This document shows positions 9,439 through 17,888 of a stretch of DNA of 64,000 bases, one piece after another. A model generated the notes under the pieces. The model was given only the letters and a program-made list of their open reading frames with translations. It did not search any database and was not told the DNA's origin. How positions within the stretch are numbered: position 1 is the stretch's first letter; every line of letters starts with the position of its first letter. Made by a program: the position numbers and the translations under genes. This stretch comes from Flavobacteriales bacterium (GTDB lineage: Bacteria; Bacteroidota; Bacteroidia; Flavobacteriales_D; Crocinitomicaceae): NCBI GenBank assembly GCA_947497485.1, contig CANMHB010000007.1:102371-166370 (forward strand), given 5' to 3'.

Positions 9439-11145
9439 TCATTTCACAAAACGAACTATAAGTTTATCATCTTCTTTTGATACTTTGAGTAGGTTTTGTT
9501 TTGTTAAACTCTTAATGCTAGTGTCCCACTGTTTATTACTCATTGAAAACTTATTTCGCAATTCTGGAAGTTCCATTTCATTCTCTCCAAGCATAATATT
9601 ATAAATATCCTGTTCGAGGTCATTTAATTCAATTTTTACTGAAGTTGTTTCAGGTCTCATTTGAGGAAAGAAAAGAACCTCTTGAATCGAAGGATTGTTT
9701 GTTAGATACATAATCAATCGATCCATTCCGATTCCCAAACCACTCGTTGGGGGCATCCCATATTCAAGTGCACGAAGGAAATCCTGATCGATAAACATTG
9801 CTTCATCATCTCCTTTTTCTTGCAATCGAAGTTGCTCCTCAAATCTTTCGCGCTGATCAATTGGGTCGTTTAACTCTGAGTATGCATTCGCAATTTCTTT
9901 CCCGCAAACCATCAACTCAAATCGCTCCGTTAATTCCGGGTTGTCTCGATGAACTTTGCACAATGGCGACATTTCTTTAGGATAATCAGTAATAAATGTT
10001 GGCTGGATGTAATTCCCTTCACATTTTTCACCAAAGATTTCGTCGATCAATTTTCCTTTTCCCATCGTTTCATCAACTTCTATTCCCATGTTTTTTGCTG
10101 CAATTCGAAGTTCTTCTTCGGACTTTCCCTGAATATCGAATCCTGTGAAGTCAATTATTGCTTGTCGCATTGTTACTCTTTTGTAGGGAGCTTTGAAATC
10201 AATATTATGTTCACCAAAAGTCGCTTTGGTGGTTCCATTAACGGCAATCGCACAATGCTCCAAAAGTCGCTCCGTGAAATCCATCATCCAATTATAATCC
10301 TTGTATGAAACATAGATTTCCATGGCCGTAAATTCCGGATTGTGCGTTCGATCCATTCCTTCATTTCGGAAGTTTTTTGAGAACTCATACACGCCATCAA
10401 ACCCACCAACGATCAATCGTTTTAAATACAATTCATTGGCAATTCGCATGTAAAGTGGAATATCCAAGGCATTATGATGTGTTATAAACGGTCTTGCCGA
10501 CGCTCCACCAGGAATGGCTTGTAAAACAGGTGTCTCAACTTCCATATAACCGGCGGAATTGAAAAATTCACGCATCGCATTGAAAAGTTTGGTTCGCTTC
10601 ACAAAAACATCTTTCACTTGATTGTTAACAACCAAATCCACATACCGTTGTCTGTAACGAAGTTCAGGATCGGTAAAAGCATCATGAACGCGGCCTTCAG
10701 CATCCGTTTTTGGAAGAGGCAATGGTCGTAATGATTTACTCAAAATTGTAAATTCTTTCACATTTACCGAAATTTCACCAACTTGGGTTTTGAATACATT
10801 TCCTTTAATTCCGATAAAATCACCTAAGTCAAGAAGTCGTTTGAACACCTCGTTGTAAAGCGTTTTGTCTTCATCAGGACAAATTTCGTCGCGATTAAAA
10901 TATACTTGAATCCGACCTGAAGAATCTTGTAATTCAGCAAATGATGCTTTTCCCATGATCCGCTGGGACATCATTCTTCCCGCCAAGCATACTTCCTTAC
11001 CATCTTCAAAAACCTGTTTTATGTCAGTTGCCAGCATATTCACAGGATATAATTCTGCGGGATAGGGCTCAATTCCCATCTCCCGTAATTTTTTTAAATT
11101 CTCGCGGCGTTGAAGTTCTTGTTCGGAAAGTTCTTGATGACTCAT
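9439..11145 (-). CDS. lysS: Lysyl-tRNA synthetase, class II, with C-terminal extension
   Basis: 568 aa from the ATG at 11143-11145; an in-frame TTG at 11164 would add seven residues but is less likely. An N-terminal OB-fold anticodon-binding domain (about 50-140) precedes the class II catalytic core, with motif 2 FRNEGMDRTHNPEF (259-272) and motif 3 GLGIGMDRLIM (469-479). The core ends near PQMRPET (~500). The last ~70 residues (ELPELRNKFSMSNKQWD, then SLTKQNLLKVSKEDDKLIV) look like a small winged-helix domain that E. coli LysS (505 aa) lacks. It charges tRNA-Lys with lysine. It is probably cotranscribed with the porZ-type gene downstream. Confidence 0.96.
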   Translation of the reverse strand: MSHQELSEQELQRRENLKKLREMGIEPYPAELYPVNMLATDIKQVFEDGKEVCLAGRMMSQRIMGKASFAELQDSSGRIQVYFNRDEICPDEDKTLYNEVFKRLLDLGDFIGIKGNVFKTQVGEISVNVKEFTILSKSLRPLPLPKTDAEGRVHDAFTDPELRYRQRYVDLVVNNQVKDVFVKRTKLFNAMREFFNSAGYMEVETPVLQAIPGGASARPFITHHNALDIPLYMRIANELYLKRLIVGGFDGVYEFSKNFRNEGMDRTHNPEFTAMEIYVSYKDYNWMMDFTERLLEHCAIAVNGTTKATFGEHNIDFKAPYKRVTMRQAIIDFTGFDIQGKSEEELRIAAKNMGIEVDETMGKGKLIDEIFGEKCEGNYIQPTFITDYPKEMSPLCKVHRDNPELTERFELMVCGKEIANAYSELNDPIDQRERFEEQLRLQEKGDDEAMFIDQDFLRALEYGMPPTSGLGIGMDRLIMYLTNNPSIQEVLFFPQMRPETTSVKIELNDLEQDIYNIMLGENEMELPELRNKFSMSNKQWDTSIKSLTKQNLLKVSKEDDKLIVRFVK

Positions 11146-11210
11146 TTTACTAATAAATTTGGGCAAAATTACAGTTAAATCTGCAAAGATGAAAGCACGT
11201 GGAAAGTTAT

Positions 11211-11302
11211 AATTGCGAATTGTGAACGTTGGAATTGCGAATGTTAGAGTTGCAAATGGTGAACTAATCGTTCTGAGTTAGCAATTCATAGTTCTTAAAT
11301 TA
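11211..11302. repeat. Short degenerate direct repeats upstream of lysS
   Basis: The core AATTGCGAAT occurs at 11211-11220 and again at 11233-11242, each followed by a diverged copy (TGTGAACG, TGTTAGAG, then TGCAAATGGTGAAC). The region ends with an inverted GAACTA...TAGTTC pair. No reading frame covers it. It lies in the divergent region between lysS and the bacilliredoxin gene and looks like an intergenic repeat element or its remnant. Confidence 0.45.
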
Positions 11303-11345
11303 ACTTCTTTTAAAAAAATAAAAACGATCTCATTTCTCTATTTGT

Positions 11346-11353
11346 TAACTTTG
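11346..11353 (+). promoter_or_regulatory. Candidate -7 element for the bacilliredoxin operon
   Basis: TAACTTTG matches the Bacteroidota TAnnTTTG -7 consensus and sits 17 bp before the ATG at 11370, giving a very short leader. No clear TTG -33 element is present at the usual distance. Confidence 0.4.
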
Positions 11354-11369
11354 TAAAAAATCAAAGATT

Positions 11370-11783
11370 ATGTATCCAGCAGAATTAGTAAAACCAATGA
11401 AAGAAGACCTTACAAATGTTGGGTTTAAAGAATTAGCAAATGCAGCTGAGGTAGATCAGACGCTACAAAATGCAGAAGGAACACTACTTGTTGTTGTAAA
11501 TTCAGTTTGTGGTTGTGCGGCAGGAAATATGCGCCCTGGTGTTAAGCTATCGCTTCAACATGATAAAAAACCGGCCAATTTAACGACTGTTTTTGCAGGA
11601 GTTGACACGGAGGCAGTTGCGCAAGCAAGAAAATACTTTTTACCTTATCCGCCTTCATCTCCCTCGATTGCCTTATTTAAAGACGGAAAATTAGTTCATT
11701 TTCTAGAGCGTCATCACATTGAAGGGGGAACAGCGCAAATGATTGCAGCAAACTTAGAAGCAGCTTACGACGAATTCTGTTAA
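11370..11783 (+). CDS. Bacilliredoxin, BrxA/BrxB (YphP/YqiW) family
   Basis: 137 aa. The family active site NSVCGCAAG is at 44-52 (Cys47-Gly-Cys49), within MYPAELVKPM... and ...YPPSSPSIALFKDGKLVHFLERHHIEG, which are family hallmarks; the length is typical. In Firmicutes these proteins remove bacillithiol from S-bacillithiolated proteins. Many Bacteroidota also carry bacillithiol biosynthesis genes, but none is in this window. Its stop codon shares one base with the ATG of the next gene, also a thiol protein, so the two are translationally coupled. Confidence 0.92.
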   Translation: MYPAELVKPMKEDLTNVGFKELANAAEVDQTLQNAEGTLLVVVNSVCGCAAGNMRPGVKLSLQHDKKPANLTTVFAGVDTEAVAQARKYFLPYPPSSPSIALFKDGKLVHFLERHHIEGGTAQMIAANLEAAYDEFC

Positions 11784-12100
11784 TGAAACGTATTTATTAT
11801 TTGAGTTCCTGTGACACCTGCCGTCGCATTATGAAAGAATTTAATCGACGAGATGAATTTGAATTGATTGATATTAAAACATCGAACATCGATTCTAAAA
11901 CGATTGACTTTTTGAGGGAGAAAACTGGATCTTATGAGGCTCTTTTTTCAAAACGTGCTATCAAATACAAAACGCTTGGATTGAAAAATAAAAACTTTTC
12001 CGATCAGGATTTTCGCCAGTTAATTGTAGATGAGTATACTTTTCTAAAGCGTCCGGTTTTAATTGATGGTGAAAAAGTAGCGATTGGAAAATTGATTTAA
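11783..12100 (+). CDS. Spx/ArsC-family thioredoxin-fold protein
   Basis: 105 aa. SSCDTCRRI (8-16) gives an N-terminal Cys10-x-x-Cys13 pair as in Spx; ALFSKRAIKY (Arg58) and LKRPVLID (Arg90) match ArsC-family conserved arginines. It may be a glutaredoxin-like arsenate-reductase relative or a redox sensor; the CxxC arrangement favours Spx-like chemistry over classical ArsC. It is cotranscribed with the bacilliredoxin. No ars genes are nearby. Its last bases overlap the 3' end of the convergent DUF2279 gene by 4 bp. Confidence 0.8.
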   Translation: MKRIYYLSSCDTCRRIMKEFNRRDEFELIDIKTSNIDSKTIDFLREKTGSYEALFSKRAIKYKTLGLKNKNFSDQDFRQLIVDEYTFLKRPVLIDGEKVAIGKLI

Positions 12101-12978
12101 AAGTAAATCGGGTTAACTCCAATTTTTGAATCCTTAAGATAAATTGCAGGAAAAGGAACTTTAATCATGTTGAATTGCCGTAATACTTTTTTCAAAAATT
12201 CATTTTTTACTTCTAGCTCGTTGAGGTTTAAATCAAGGGAGAATAAGTATTCTCTTTTGGCATAGTAATTTTGATAGATTTCTGAATTCCCAGCCAATTT
12301 CTCATCTACACTGTATCCGAAACTTAGACATAACCATTTAGGAAAAGAGTTCCAGCCAAGGTTCCCTGGTGAAAAACTCAACCAATAGGTTTGACCGTTG
12401 TAATCTTTCAATAACTGCTCTGGGAAATTACTTCCTAAAACTTCTGGTCTGATCGAAGAATATTTTGTGGTCTGAAAAGAAAACTTTGGAATAAAAATTT
12501 GCTTTGAAAACGCATATTCTTGGCCTATAAACAATGCAGATCCCGTTATATTCGCCCCCATGTCCCATAGCGAAAATCCCCAGTCTTTTGAAAATCCATC
12601 TAATATTTCAAGTGTGGTCAAATAGCTAAATCCAAGACTCACTCCAATCAGATTCGATTCATTTTTACTCAACCCGGACCAACGGAAAGTTCTTGAAATT
12701 TTTTCTGACAAATAATAGCTTGTGTATCCATGTCCCACTTTATCCATCTGAAGCCAATTTTTTCCATCATTGAAAAAATGAAAATTTTTCTGGAAGCTTT
12801 CTTTATACCAAACTTGCTGCAAGTAAGTAATACTCCCAGCATAGATTGTTCCCATGATTAGGCTAGAGCCTAAAATTCTTGATTTGTTCATAGAATCAGA
12901 ATCGCGCCAGAAAGATTTGTCGGATTGAGCGAAAATAAAGTTGGAAGCAAGAAAAAAAATGAAAAAATACTTATTCAC
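12097..12978 (-). CDS. DUF2279 family exported protein
   Basis: 293 aa with a signal peptide ending NFIFAQ (18). The DUF2279 features are visible: DKVGHGYTSYYLSEK around 78-92, then EILDGFSKDWGFSLWDMGANITG around 124-146, framed by membrane-like or beta segments. The family is widespread in Bacteroidota and has no established function; the conserved Asp, His and Glu residues in those two motifs could form an active or metal site, which is inference. It is probably periplasmic or outer-membrane associated. It is divergent from the LOG-family gene. Confidence 0.75.
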   Translation of the reverse strand: MNKYFFIFFLASNFIFAQSDKSFWRDSDSMNKSRILGSSLIMGTIYAGSITYLQQVWYKESFQKNFHFFNDGKNWLQMDKVGHGYTSYYLSEKISRTFRWSGLSKNESNLIGVSLGFSYLTTLEILDGFSKDWGFSLWDMGANITGSALFIGQEYAFSKQIFIPKFSFQTTKYSSIRPEVLGSNFPEQLLKDYNGQTYWLSFSPGNLGWNSFPKWLCLSFGYSVDEKLAGNSEIYQNYYAKREYLFSLDLNLNELEVKNEFLKKVLRQFNMIKVPFPAIYLKDSKIGVNPIYF

Positions 12979-13033
12979 TATTCGAAGTTAGAGAATAATC
13001 GCAAAAGATATGCGTTATGATGTAATCTAAGTT

Positions 13034-13041
13034 TATATTTG
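13034..13041 (+). promoter_or_regulatory. Candidate -7 element for the LOG-family gene
   Basis: TATATTTG is a perfect TAnnTTTG match, 17 bp upstream of the ATG at 13059. I see no TTG at the expected -33 distance. Confidence 0.4.
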
Positions 13042-13058
13042 ATTTTAAAATCAGAGCA

Positions 13059-13742
13059 ATGGATCACGTAAGAAAAGATTGGAATGAGATAAAAAGTAAT
13101 GACAGTTGGTCTATTTTTAAGATCATGTCGGAATTCGTCGAGGCATACGATCGCATGGCTAAAATCGGCCCCTGTGTTTCCATTTTTGGCTCAGCACGAA
13201 CTTTACCGAGTAATCCGTATTATCAATTAGGAATTGAAATTGCAGAGAAGTTGGCTAAAGCCGGTTATGGGATAATTTCAGGAGGTGGCCCCGGAATTAT
13301 GGAAGCCGCGAATTGTGGAGCTCAAAAAGGAAATGGTCCGTCAGTAGGATTGAATATTGATTTACCCTTTGAACAGAACCATAATCCGTATATTGATCCG
13401 GAGCATAACTTGGAATTTGATTATTTTTTCGTTCGGAAAGTTGTGTTTGTTAAATATTCGCAAGCGTTTGTTATTTTACCTGGAGGTTTTGGAACCTTGG
13501 ATGAGTTTTTTGAAGCAATTACATTGATTCAAACCAAGAAGATTGCGCGTCGACCAATCGTATTGGTTGGGAAATCTTATTGGACAGGTTTAACTATGTG
13601 GATCGAAGAAGTTATGTTGAATGAAGAAAAAAATATTTCACCAAATGACTTAAATTTATTTAAAGTTGTTGATACGGCTGATGAAGCAGTGCATTACATC
13701 GAAGATTTCTTTCGTTCACATTCTTTGTCTCCAAACTTTTAA
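13059..13742 (+). CDS. LOG-family (TIGR00730) nucleotide phosphoribohydrolase
   Basis: 227 aa, Rossmann-like. The two diagnostic motifs are ISGGGPGIMEAAN (73-85) and LPGGFGTLDEFFEA (140-153). Family members (LONELY GUY type) hydrolyse nucleoside 5'-monophosphates to free base and ribose-5-phosphate; in plants and some bacteria this yields active cytokinins, in most bacteria the physiological role is nucleotide turnover. It is cytoplasmic, with no transmembrane segment. It is followed 44 bp later by the PASTA gene, which has its own candidate -7 element. Confidence 0.9.
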   Translation: MDHVRKDWNEIKSNDSWSIFKIMSEFVEAYDRMAKIGPCVSIFGSARTLPSNPYYQLGIEIAEKLAKAGYGIISGGGPGIMEAANCGAQKGNGPSVGLNIDLPFEQNHNPYIDPEHNLEFDYFFVRKVVFVKYSQAFVILPGGFGTLDEFFEAITLIQTKKIARRPIVLVGKSYWTGLTMWIEEVMLNEEKNISPNDLNLFKVVDTADEAVHYIEDFFRSHSLSPNF

Positions 13743-13758
13743 TTCAAAAGCAATTGCT

Positions 13759-13766
13759 TATCTTTG
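13759..13766 (+). promoter_or_regulatory. Candidate -7 element for the PASTA/T9SS/rluD operon
   Basis: TATCTTTG matches TAnnTTTG and lies 20 bp before the GTG start at 13787. No TTG -33 element is seen at 17-23 bp. Confidence 0.4.
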
Positions 13767-13786
13767 TTAAATCAATAATCTAGCTC

Positions 13787-14593
13787 GTGATTCAACGATT
13801 AAAAGACTTTATTCTTTCTAAACATTTTCTCAAGCATTTTGGGCTTGTTATTTTGTTTTACCTTGTCCTTGTATTTGTGGTTAGCTTGTATTTAGATTTT
13901 TCGACGAACCATGGAGAAAAAATAGAGGTTCCGAATTTTGTGGGTTTGAACGGTGAGACGGCAAAACAGAAAATAGAAGAGTTAGGATTGCAATATCAAA
14001 TAGTTGATAGTATTTATGATCCAAATTCACCGGAAGGAACTGTCGTTGAGCAATTGGTAGAGCCGACATCTGTTTCCCAAGTTTATGTTAAATCAGGTCG
14101 AATCATCGGATTGCGATTAACAAAAAGATCGCAGTTAATAGAAATGCCTGGGTTAATTAACAAGCAGATTCAATTTGCTGAAAGTATTTTGGAACAACGA
14201 GGTTTGCGGTTTAGAATTCAATATCGACCAACTTCAGAAGCGAATGGATCGGTTCTTGACCAACTATACAAAGGAAAGCGTGTGAAAGAAGGCGACCGTA
14301 TTCCAATGGGGGCGGTAATCACTTTGATTGTTGGACAAAATGATTTAGGTGAACCGATACCGTTGATGAATTTTGTTGGAATGTCGATGGATGAAGCACG
14401 ATATGTGATGGACACGATGGGGGTTACTTCATATACCTTTGTTTGTCCAGAATGCTCTACACGTGAGGATTCTTTGGCGGCCAAAATCTTTAGTCAGACG
14501 CCAGAATTTATTGAGGGAACGACGGCCTATAAATCAACTCAGTTTACCTTTTCTATGAAATTAGGTTTCGATTCAGAAATCGATTTTCCTTAA
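13787..14593 (+). CDS. Membrane-anchored three-PASTA-domain protein
   Basis: 268 aa from a GTG start. One transmembrane helix (about 19-37, HFGLVILFYLVLVFVVSLYL) is followed by three PASTA domains: about 46-112 (VPNFVGLNGETAKQKIEELGL), 117-187 (MPGLINKQIQFAESILEQRGL) and 190-262 (LMNFVGMSMDEARYVMDTMGV). PASTA domains bind muropeptides or pack as rods in Ser/Thr kinases and penicillin-binding proteins; here there is no kinase or transpeptidase domain. In Bacteroidota such stand-alone proteins are often found near rluD, as here. It is probably periplasmic and cell-wall-associated. The next gene starts 3 bp later. Confidence 0.85.
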   Translation: MIQRLKDFILSKHFLKHFGLVILFYLVLVFVVSLYLDFSTNHGEKIEVPNFVGLNGETAKQKIEELGLQYQIVDSIYDPNSPEGTVVEQLVEPTSVSQVYVKSGRIIGLRLTKRSQLIEMPGLINKQIQFAESILEQRGLRFRIQYRPTSEANGSVLDQLYKGKRVKEGDRIPMGAVITLIVGQNDLGEPIPLMNFVGMSMDEARYVMDTMGVTSYTFVCPECSTREDSLAAKIFSQTPEFIEGTTAYKSTQFTFSMKLGFDSEIDFP

Positions 14594-14596
14594 GCC

Positions 14597-16807
14597 ATGA
14601 GATTTTTACTTACGTTATTTTTGTTTTTCAATTTTTGGGCTTTTGGTCAATCGTTGGAATTTGGACCATTAACAAGAAACACGTGTATTAAGGGAAATGG
14701 TTTAACTAAGTCCACGAATTCGATAGACAGTACCTTTGTTTTTTCACCTGACACATTAACCTTACCTTTTTTCGATGATTTTTCGACCAATAAATTCCAA
14801 GAATATCAGGCTGATTTTACCAGTCCAGGTTTGACAAACCAAGTTTTTTATCAGCTTTTGGACCCAATAACGCTAATTCCATTCTCTTCAGGAGCTAAGT
14901 TCTCAAACCAACAAACTTTTCGACGTACTTTTGATATAATTAGTGGTTCGATTACGGATTCAATTTTTAATCCAATATTAATCAAATCCGGCGATTTTAG
15001 CGCTTATCCTATTCAATATCAAACAATTGAAGTTTACCCACCTTATTATATCTATGATACGATTGGAATAGCAGATCAAAGTGACACTATCTGGTTAGAA
15101 AACCCTGCTTATCTCCAAGATTCCGCGAACATCTTTTTTGCTTCAATAAATGACCCAACTAAACTATGGGCCGACTCTTATGCATATCATAATTATCGTT
15201 ATGGGTTGAATCCAAGATCTTTGGGAGTCGTTACGTTTGATGGTCTAGACGAAAATGGATATCCGTATCAAATAAATACAGCGATTACAAATTATGCAGA
15301 TCGACTTACGTCTAAACCTTTGGATTTGAGCGGGCTAGGATCGTCGGATTCTGTTTATTTTAGTTTTCTTTATCAACCAGAAGGCCTTGGCGACATTCCA
15401 GAACAAAATGATTCCCTTGTATTAGAGTTTTATGCAAAAGATTTAGACCAATGGTTTAGAGTTTGGAGCGTAAATGGTGATACAGTTCATCCTTTTCGAG
15501 CTGCGCATATTTACTTGCAAGAAGATAAATTTTTTAAAAAAGGTTTTCAGTTTCGTTTTCGGAATTATGGATCATTAGCGGGCGCTTTGGATCATTTTCA
15601 TATTGACTTTGTACACTTGAGAAAGTTATCGTTCTATGACGACACCTTGTTCAAAGATTTTGCTTTTGTTTATCCTTTAAATTCTTTAATAAAGACCTAC
15701 ACTTCTGTGCCTTGGGATCATTATAAAAACACAACAGAAAACAAAATGAATGATTCTCTTCTGGTTCAGTTATTCAACGGAAGCTCAACGCCAGAAAATT
15801 ATCAAAATGGAAATATTTCGTTTTATCAGAACAATGCGCTTGAGGGGTCATTTATTTTGCAAGGTTTTACTTTAGCAGAACAAAACATTAATTTCTTGCC
15901 ACAAACCTTCCATAGTAGCTATCACAACCTTTCTGGGGGAGCTGAATTTTCTCGAACTTTATTAGGAAATGAACAACAATTTACTGTAAAGTCTAATGTT
16001 TCGGCTCAGTTTCCGAATGAACCAATAAACGATTCTTGTGCATTTATTCAAGAGTTTTACAACTATTACAGTTATGACGATGGATCTGCAGAGGCTGCGT
16101 TTGGCCCAACAGGAACACAAGCTAGACTAGCAATTCGTTATGATGCTTATGAAGCTGATTCGCTTATCGGAATCAGTATGCATTTTGTTCCTTCGGTTAA
16201 TGATGTATCCAATAAACTTTTTTTGATTTCAGTTTGGTCCGACAACAATGGTGAACCTGAAAACTTATTATACGAGGATGATGTATTCTTTCCTCGAAAC
16301 CCCATTTATACGAATGGAATAAATGCATTTCATCAATATTATTTTAAAGACACAATGAAAGTAGCGGTTGGCCAAGCATTTCATATCGGTTGGAGGCAAT
16401 TAGATGGCAATCGCTTAAATTTAGGATTAGATCGAAACATTGATAATTCTGAAACTATTAAATTTAGTGTGGATGGAGGAACTACGTGGTTAAGTTCTCC
16501 TTTTCCAGGCACAGCAATGATGCGTCCAATTTTTTCCACAGCACTTGATAATTCTTTGGGGATAAAAGAAGTCCCGAAGGATATGGATGAAATAACTATT
16601 TTTCCGAATCCCACAACGGGATTTTTTTCAATCGCATCGAAAAGTAATATTGAATTATCTGAAGTAGAAATTTATGATTCATTCGGTCGACTATTACTTA
16701 AAAATAAAGGGGCTGAAAAAATAGACTTATCTGATTTAAATTGTGGAATTTATTTAATTCGAATTCCTGAAATTTCAAACAAAACATTCAAGATAATCAA
16801 GCAATGA
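14597..16807 (+). CDS. Secreted protein with T9SS type A sorting domain
   Basis: 736 aa. Signal peptide ends WAFGQ (18). The middle is a long beta-rich region (LPFFDDFSTN near 50; a domain with VYFSFLYQPEGLGD and FRNYGSLAGALDHFHIDFV, resembling concanavalin/MAM-like folds). The end has the type A motif IFPNPTTGFFSI, VEIYDSFGRLLL, LNCGIYLIRI and a basic tail. The function is unknown; surface display or release through the T9SS is expected. It is locked between the PASTA gene and rluD: its TGA overlaps the rluD ATG (ATGA), so a secreted protein and an rRNA-modifying enzyme are translationally coupled. Confidence 0.85.
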   Translation: MRFLLTLFLFFNFWAFGQSLEFGPLTRNTCIKGNGLTKSTNSIDSTFVFSPDTLTLPFFDDFSTNKFQEYQADFTSPGLTNQVFYQLLDPITLIPFSSGAKFSNQQTFRRTFDIISGSITDSIFNPILIKSGDFSAYPIQYQTIEVYPPYYIYDTIGIADQSDTIWLENPAYLQDSANIFFASINDPTKLWADSYAYHNYRYGLNPRSLGVVTFDGLDENGYPYQINTAITNYADRLTSKPLDLSGLGSSDSVYFSFLYQPEGLGDIPEQNDSLVLEFYAKDLDQWFRVWSVNGDTVHPFRAAHIYLQEDKFFKKGFQFRFRNYGSLAGALDHFHIDFVHLRKLSFYDDTLFKDFAFVYPLNSLIKTYTSVPWDHYKNTTENKMNDSLLVQLFNGSSTPENYQNGNISFYQNNALEGSFILQGFTLAEQNINFLPQTFHSSYHNLSGGAEFSRTLLGNEQQFTVKSNVSAQFPNEPINDSCAFIQEFYNYYSYDDGSAEAAFGPTGTQARLAIRYDAYEADSLIGISMHFVPSVNDVSNKLFLISVWSDNNGEPENLLYEDDVFFPRNPIYTNGINAFHQYYFKDTMKVAVGQAFHIGWRQLDGNRLNLGLDRNIDNSETIKFSVDGGTTWLSSPFPGTAMMRPIFSTALDNSLGIKEVPKDMDEITIFPNPTTGFFSIASKSNIELSEVEIYDSFGRLLLKNKGAEKIDLSDLNCGIYLIRIPEISNKTFKIIKQ

Positions 16808-17832
16808 ATGAGGATTTAGAATTCGATTCCGAACAGGAAGAAGAATTATTCGAACATCATCGTTTTAAAGCAGATCCAGGGCAGGAAATGATACGAATCG
16901 ACAAATTTTTGATCGATCGTATGGCAAATACATCACGCAATAAAATCCAAGTTGCAGCCAAAAACGGAAACATTTATGTGAATGGGGGCAAGGTTAAACA
17001 GAATTATCGCGTTAAACCCGGAGATGATATTGCCATTGTATTACCCTATCCTATTCGAGAACTAAAATTAATACCGCAAAATATTCCAATTGAGATTGTT
17101 TATGAAGATGACCATTGTTTAGTGGTTAATAAACCATCGAATATGGTTGTCCATCCAGGATATGGAAACTATACGGGGACACTTGTTAATGCTTTAGTTT
17201 ATCACATAGATAATTTACCAAAACCACCCAAAGATTATTACGGACGTCCGGGTTTAGTGCATCGAATAGACAAACATACAACGGGATTATTAGTTATAGC
17301 AAAAACAGAACAAGCTTTAACAGACTTGGCATCTCAATTTTTTGACCGTACGACGGAACGAATTTATCATGCACTTGTATGGGGAGATTTGGAAGGATCT
17401 GGGACTATTTCGGGGAATATTGCTAGGTCTCAGAAAAACAGAAAAGTTATGGCTGTTTATTCAAACAACGATCAAGGCAAGCACGCTGTAACGCATTATA
17501 GAGTTCTTGAAAGATTTGGTAATGTAACGTTGGTAGAGTGTAAATTAGAGACTGGCAGGACGCATCAAATCCGTGTTCATTTCCAACATATTGGTCATCC
17601 ATTATTCAATGATTTAGAGTATGGGGGCAATAAAATAATTAAAGGGATAACTAGTTCTAGTTATACTAAATTCATACAAAACTGTTTTGATATGCTACCC
17701 GGGCAGGCTTTGCATGCGAAAACCCTTGGCTTCAAACACCCATTAAATAGGGAATACATGAATTTTGATAGTAACTTACCTTTAGATTTCTCTAACGTAT
17801 TGATTCAATGGAGAAAATATAAACAACATTAA
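16804..17832 (+). CDS. rluD: RluA/RluD-family 23S rRNA pseudouridine synthase
   Basis: 342 aa. An S4 RNA-binding domain (about 30-85, RIDKFLIDRM, GNIYVNGGKVKQNYRV) precedes the RluA catalytic domain with the family motif GLVHRIDKHTTGLLV (150-164), whose Asp155/156 region is the catalytic aspartate, and ETGRTHQIRVH later. It isomerises uridines in 23S rRNA (positions 1911/1915/1917 for E. coli RluD). The N-terminus carries an acidic ~25-residue extension. It starts inside the stop of the preceding cargo gene. No ddl gene follows, unlike some related genomes where PASTA, rluD and ddl cluster. Confidence 0.93.
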   Translation: MNEDLEFDSEQEEELFEHHRFKADPGQEMIRIDKFLIDRMANTSRNKIQVAAKNGNIYVNGGKVKQNYRVKPGDDIAIVLPYPIRELKLIPQNIPIEIVYEDDHCLVVNKPSNMVVHPGYGNYTGTLVNALVYHIDNLPKPPKDYYGRPGLVHRIDKHTTGLLVIAKTEQALTDLASQFFDRTTERIYHALVWGDLEGSGTISGNIARSQKNRKVMAVYSNNDQGKHAVTHYRVLERFGNVTLVECKLETGRTHQIRVHFQHIGHPLFNDLEYGGNKIIKGITSSSYTKFIQNCFDMLPGQALHAKTLGFKHPLNREYMNFDSNLPLDFSNVLIQWRKYKQH

Positions 17833-17843
17833 CATTTTTTATT

Positions 17844-17851
17844 TATTTTTG
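17844..17851 (+). promoter_or_regulatory. Candidate -7 element for the PorE-like gene
   Basis: TATTTTTG fits TAnnTTTG, 37 bp before the ATG at 17889. There is no clear TTG partner upstream. Confidence 0.35.
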
Positions 17852-17888
17852 CTATCCTTAGATTTAAAAGAAACTTAAAAAAATCGTC

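Noticed and set aside
11146..11166. TTG start for lysS adding seven residues
   Set aside because: TTG starts are rare, and the ATG at 11145 gives the conserved MSHQELSEQE beginning.
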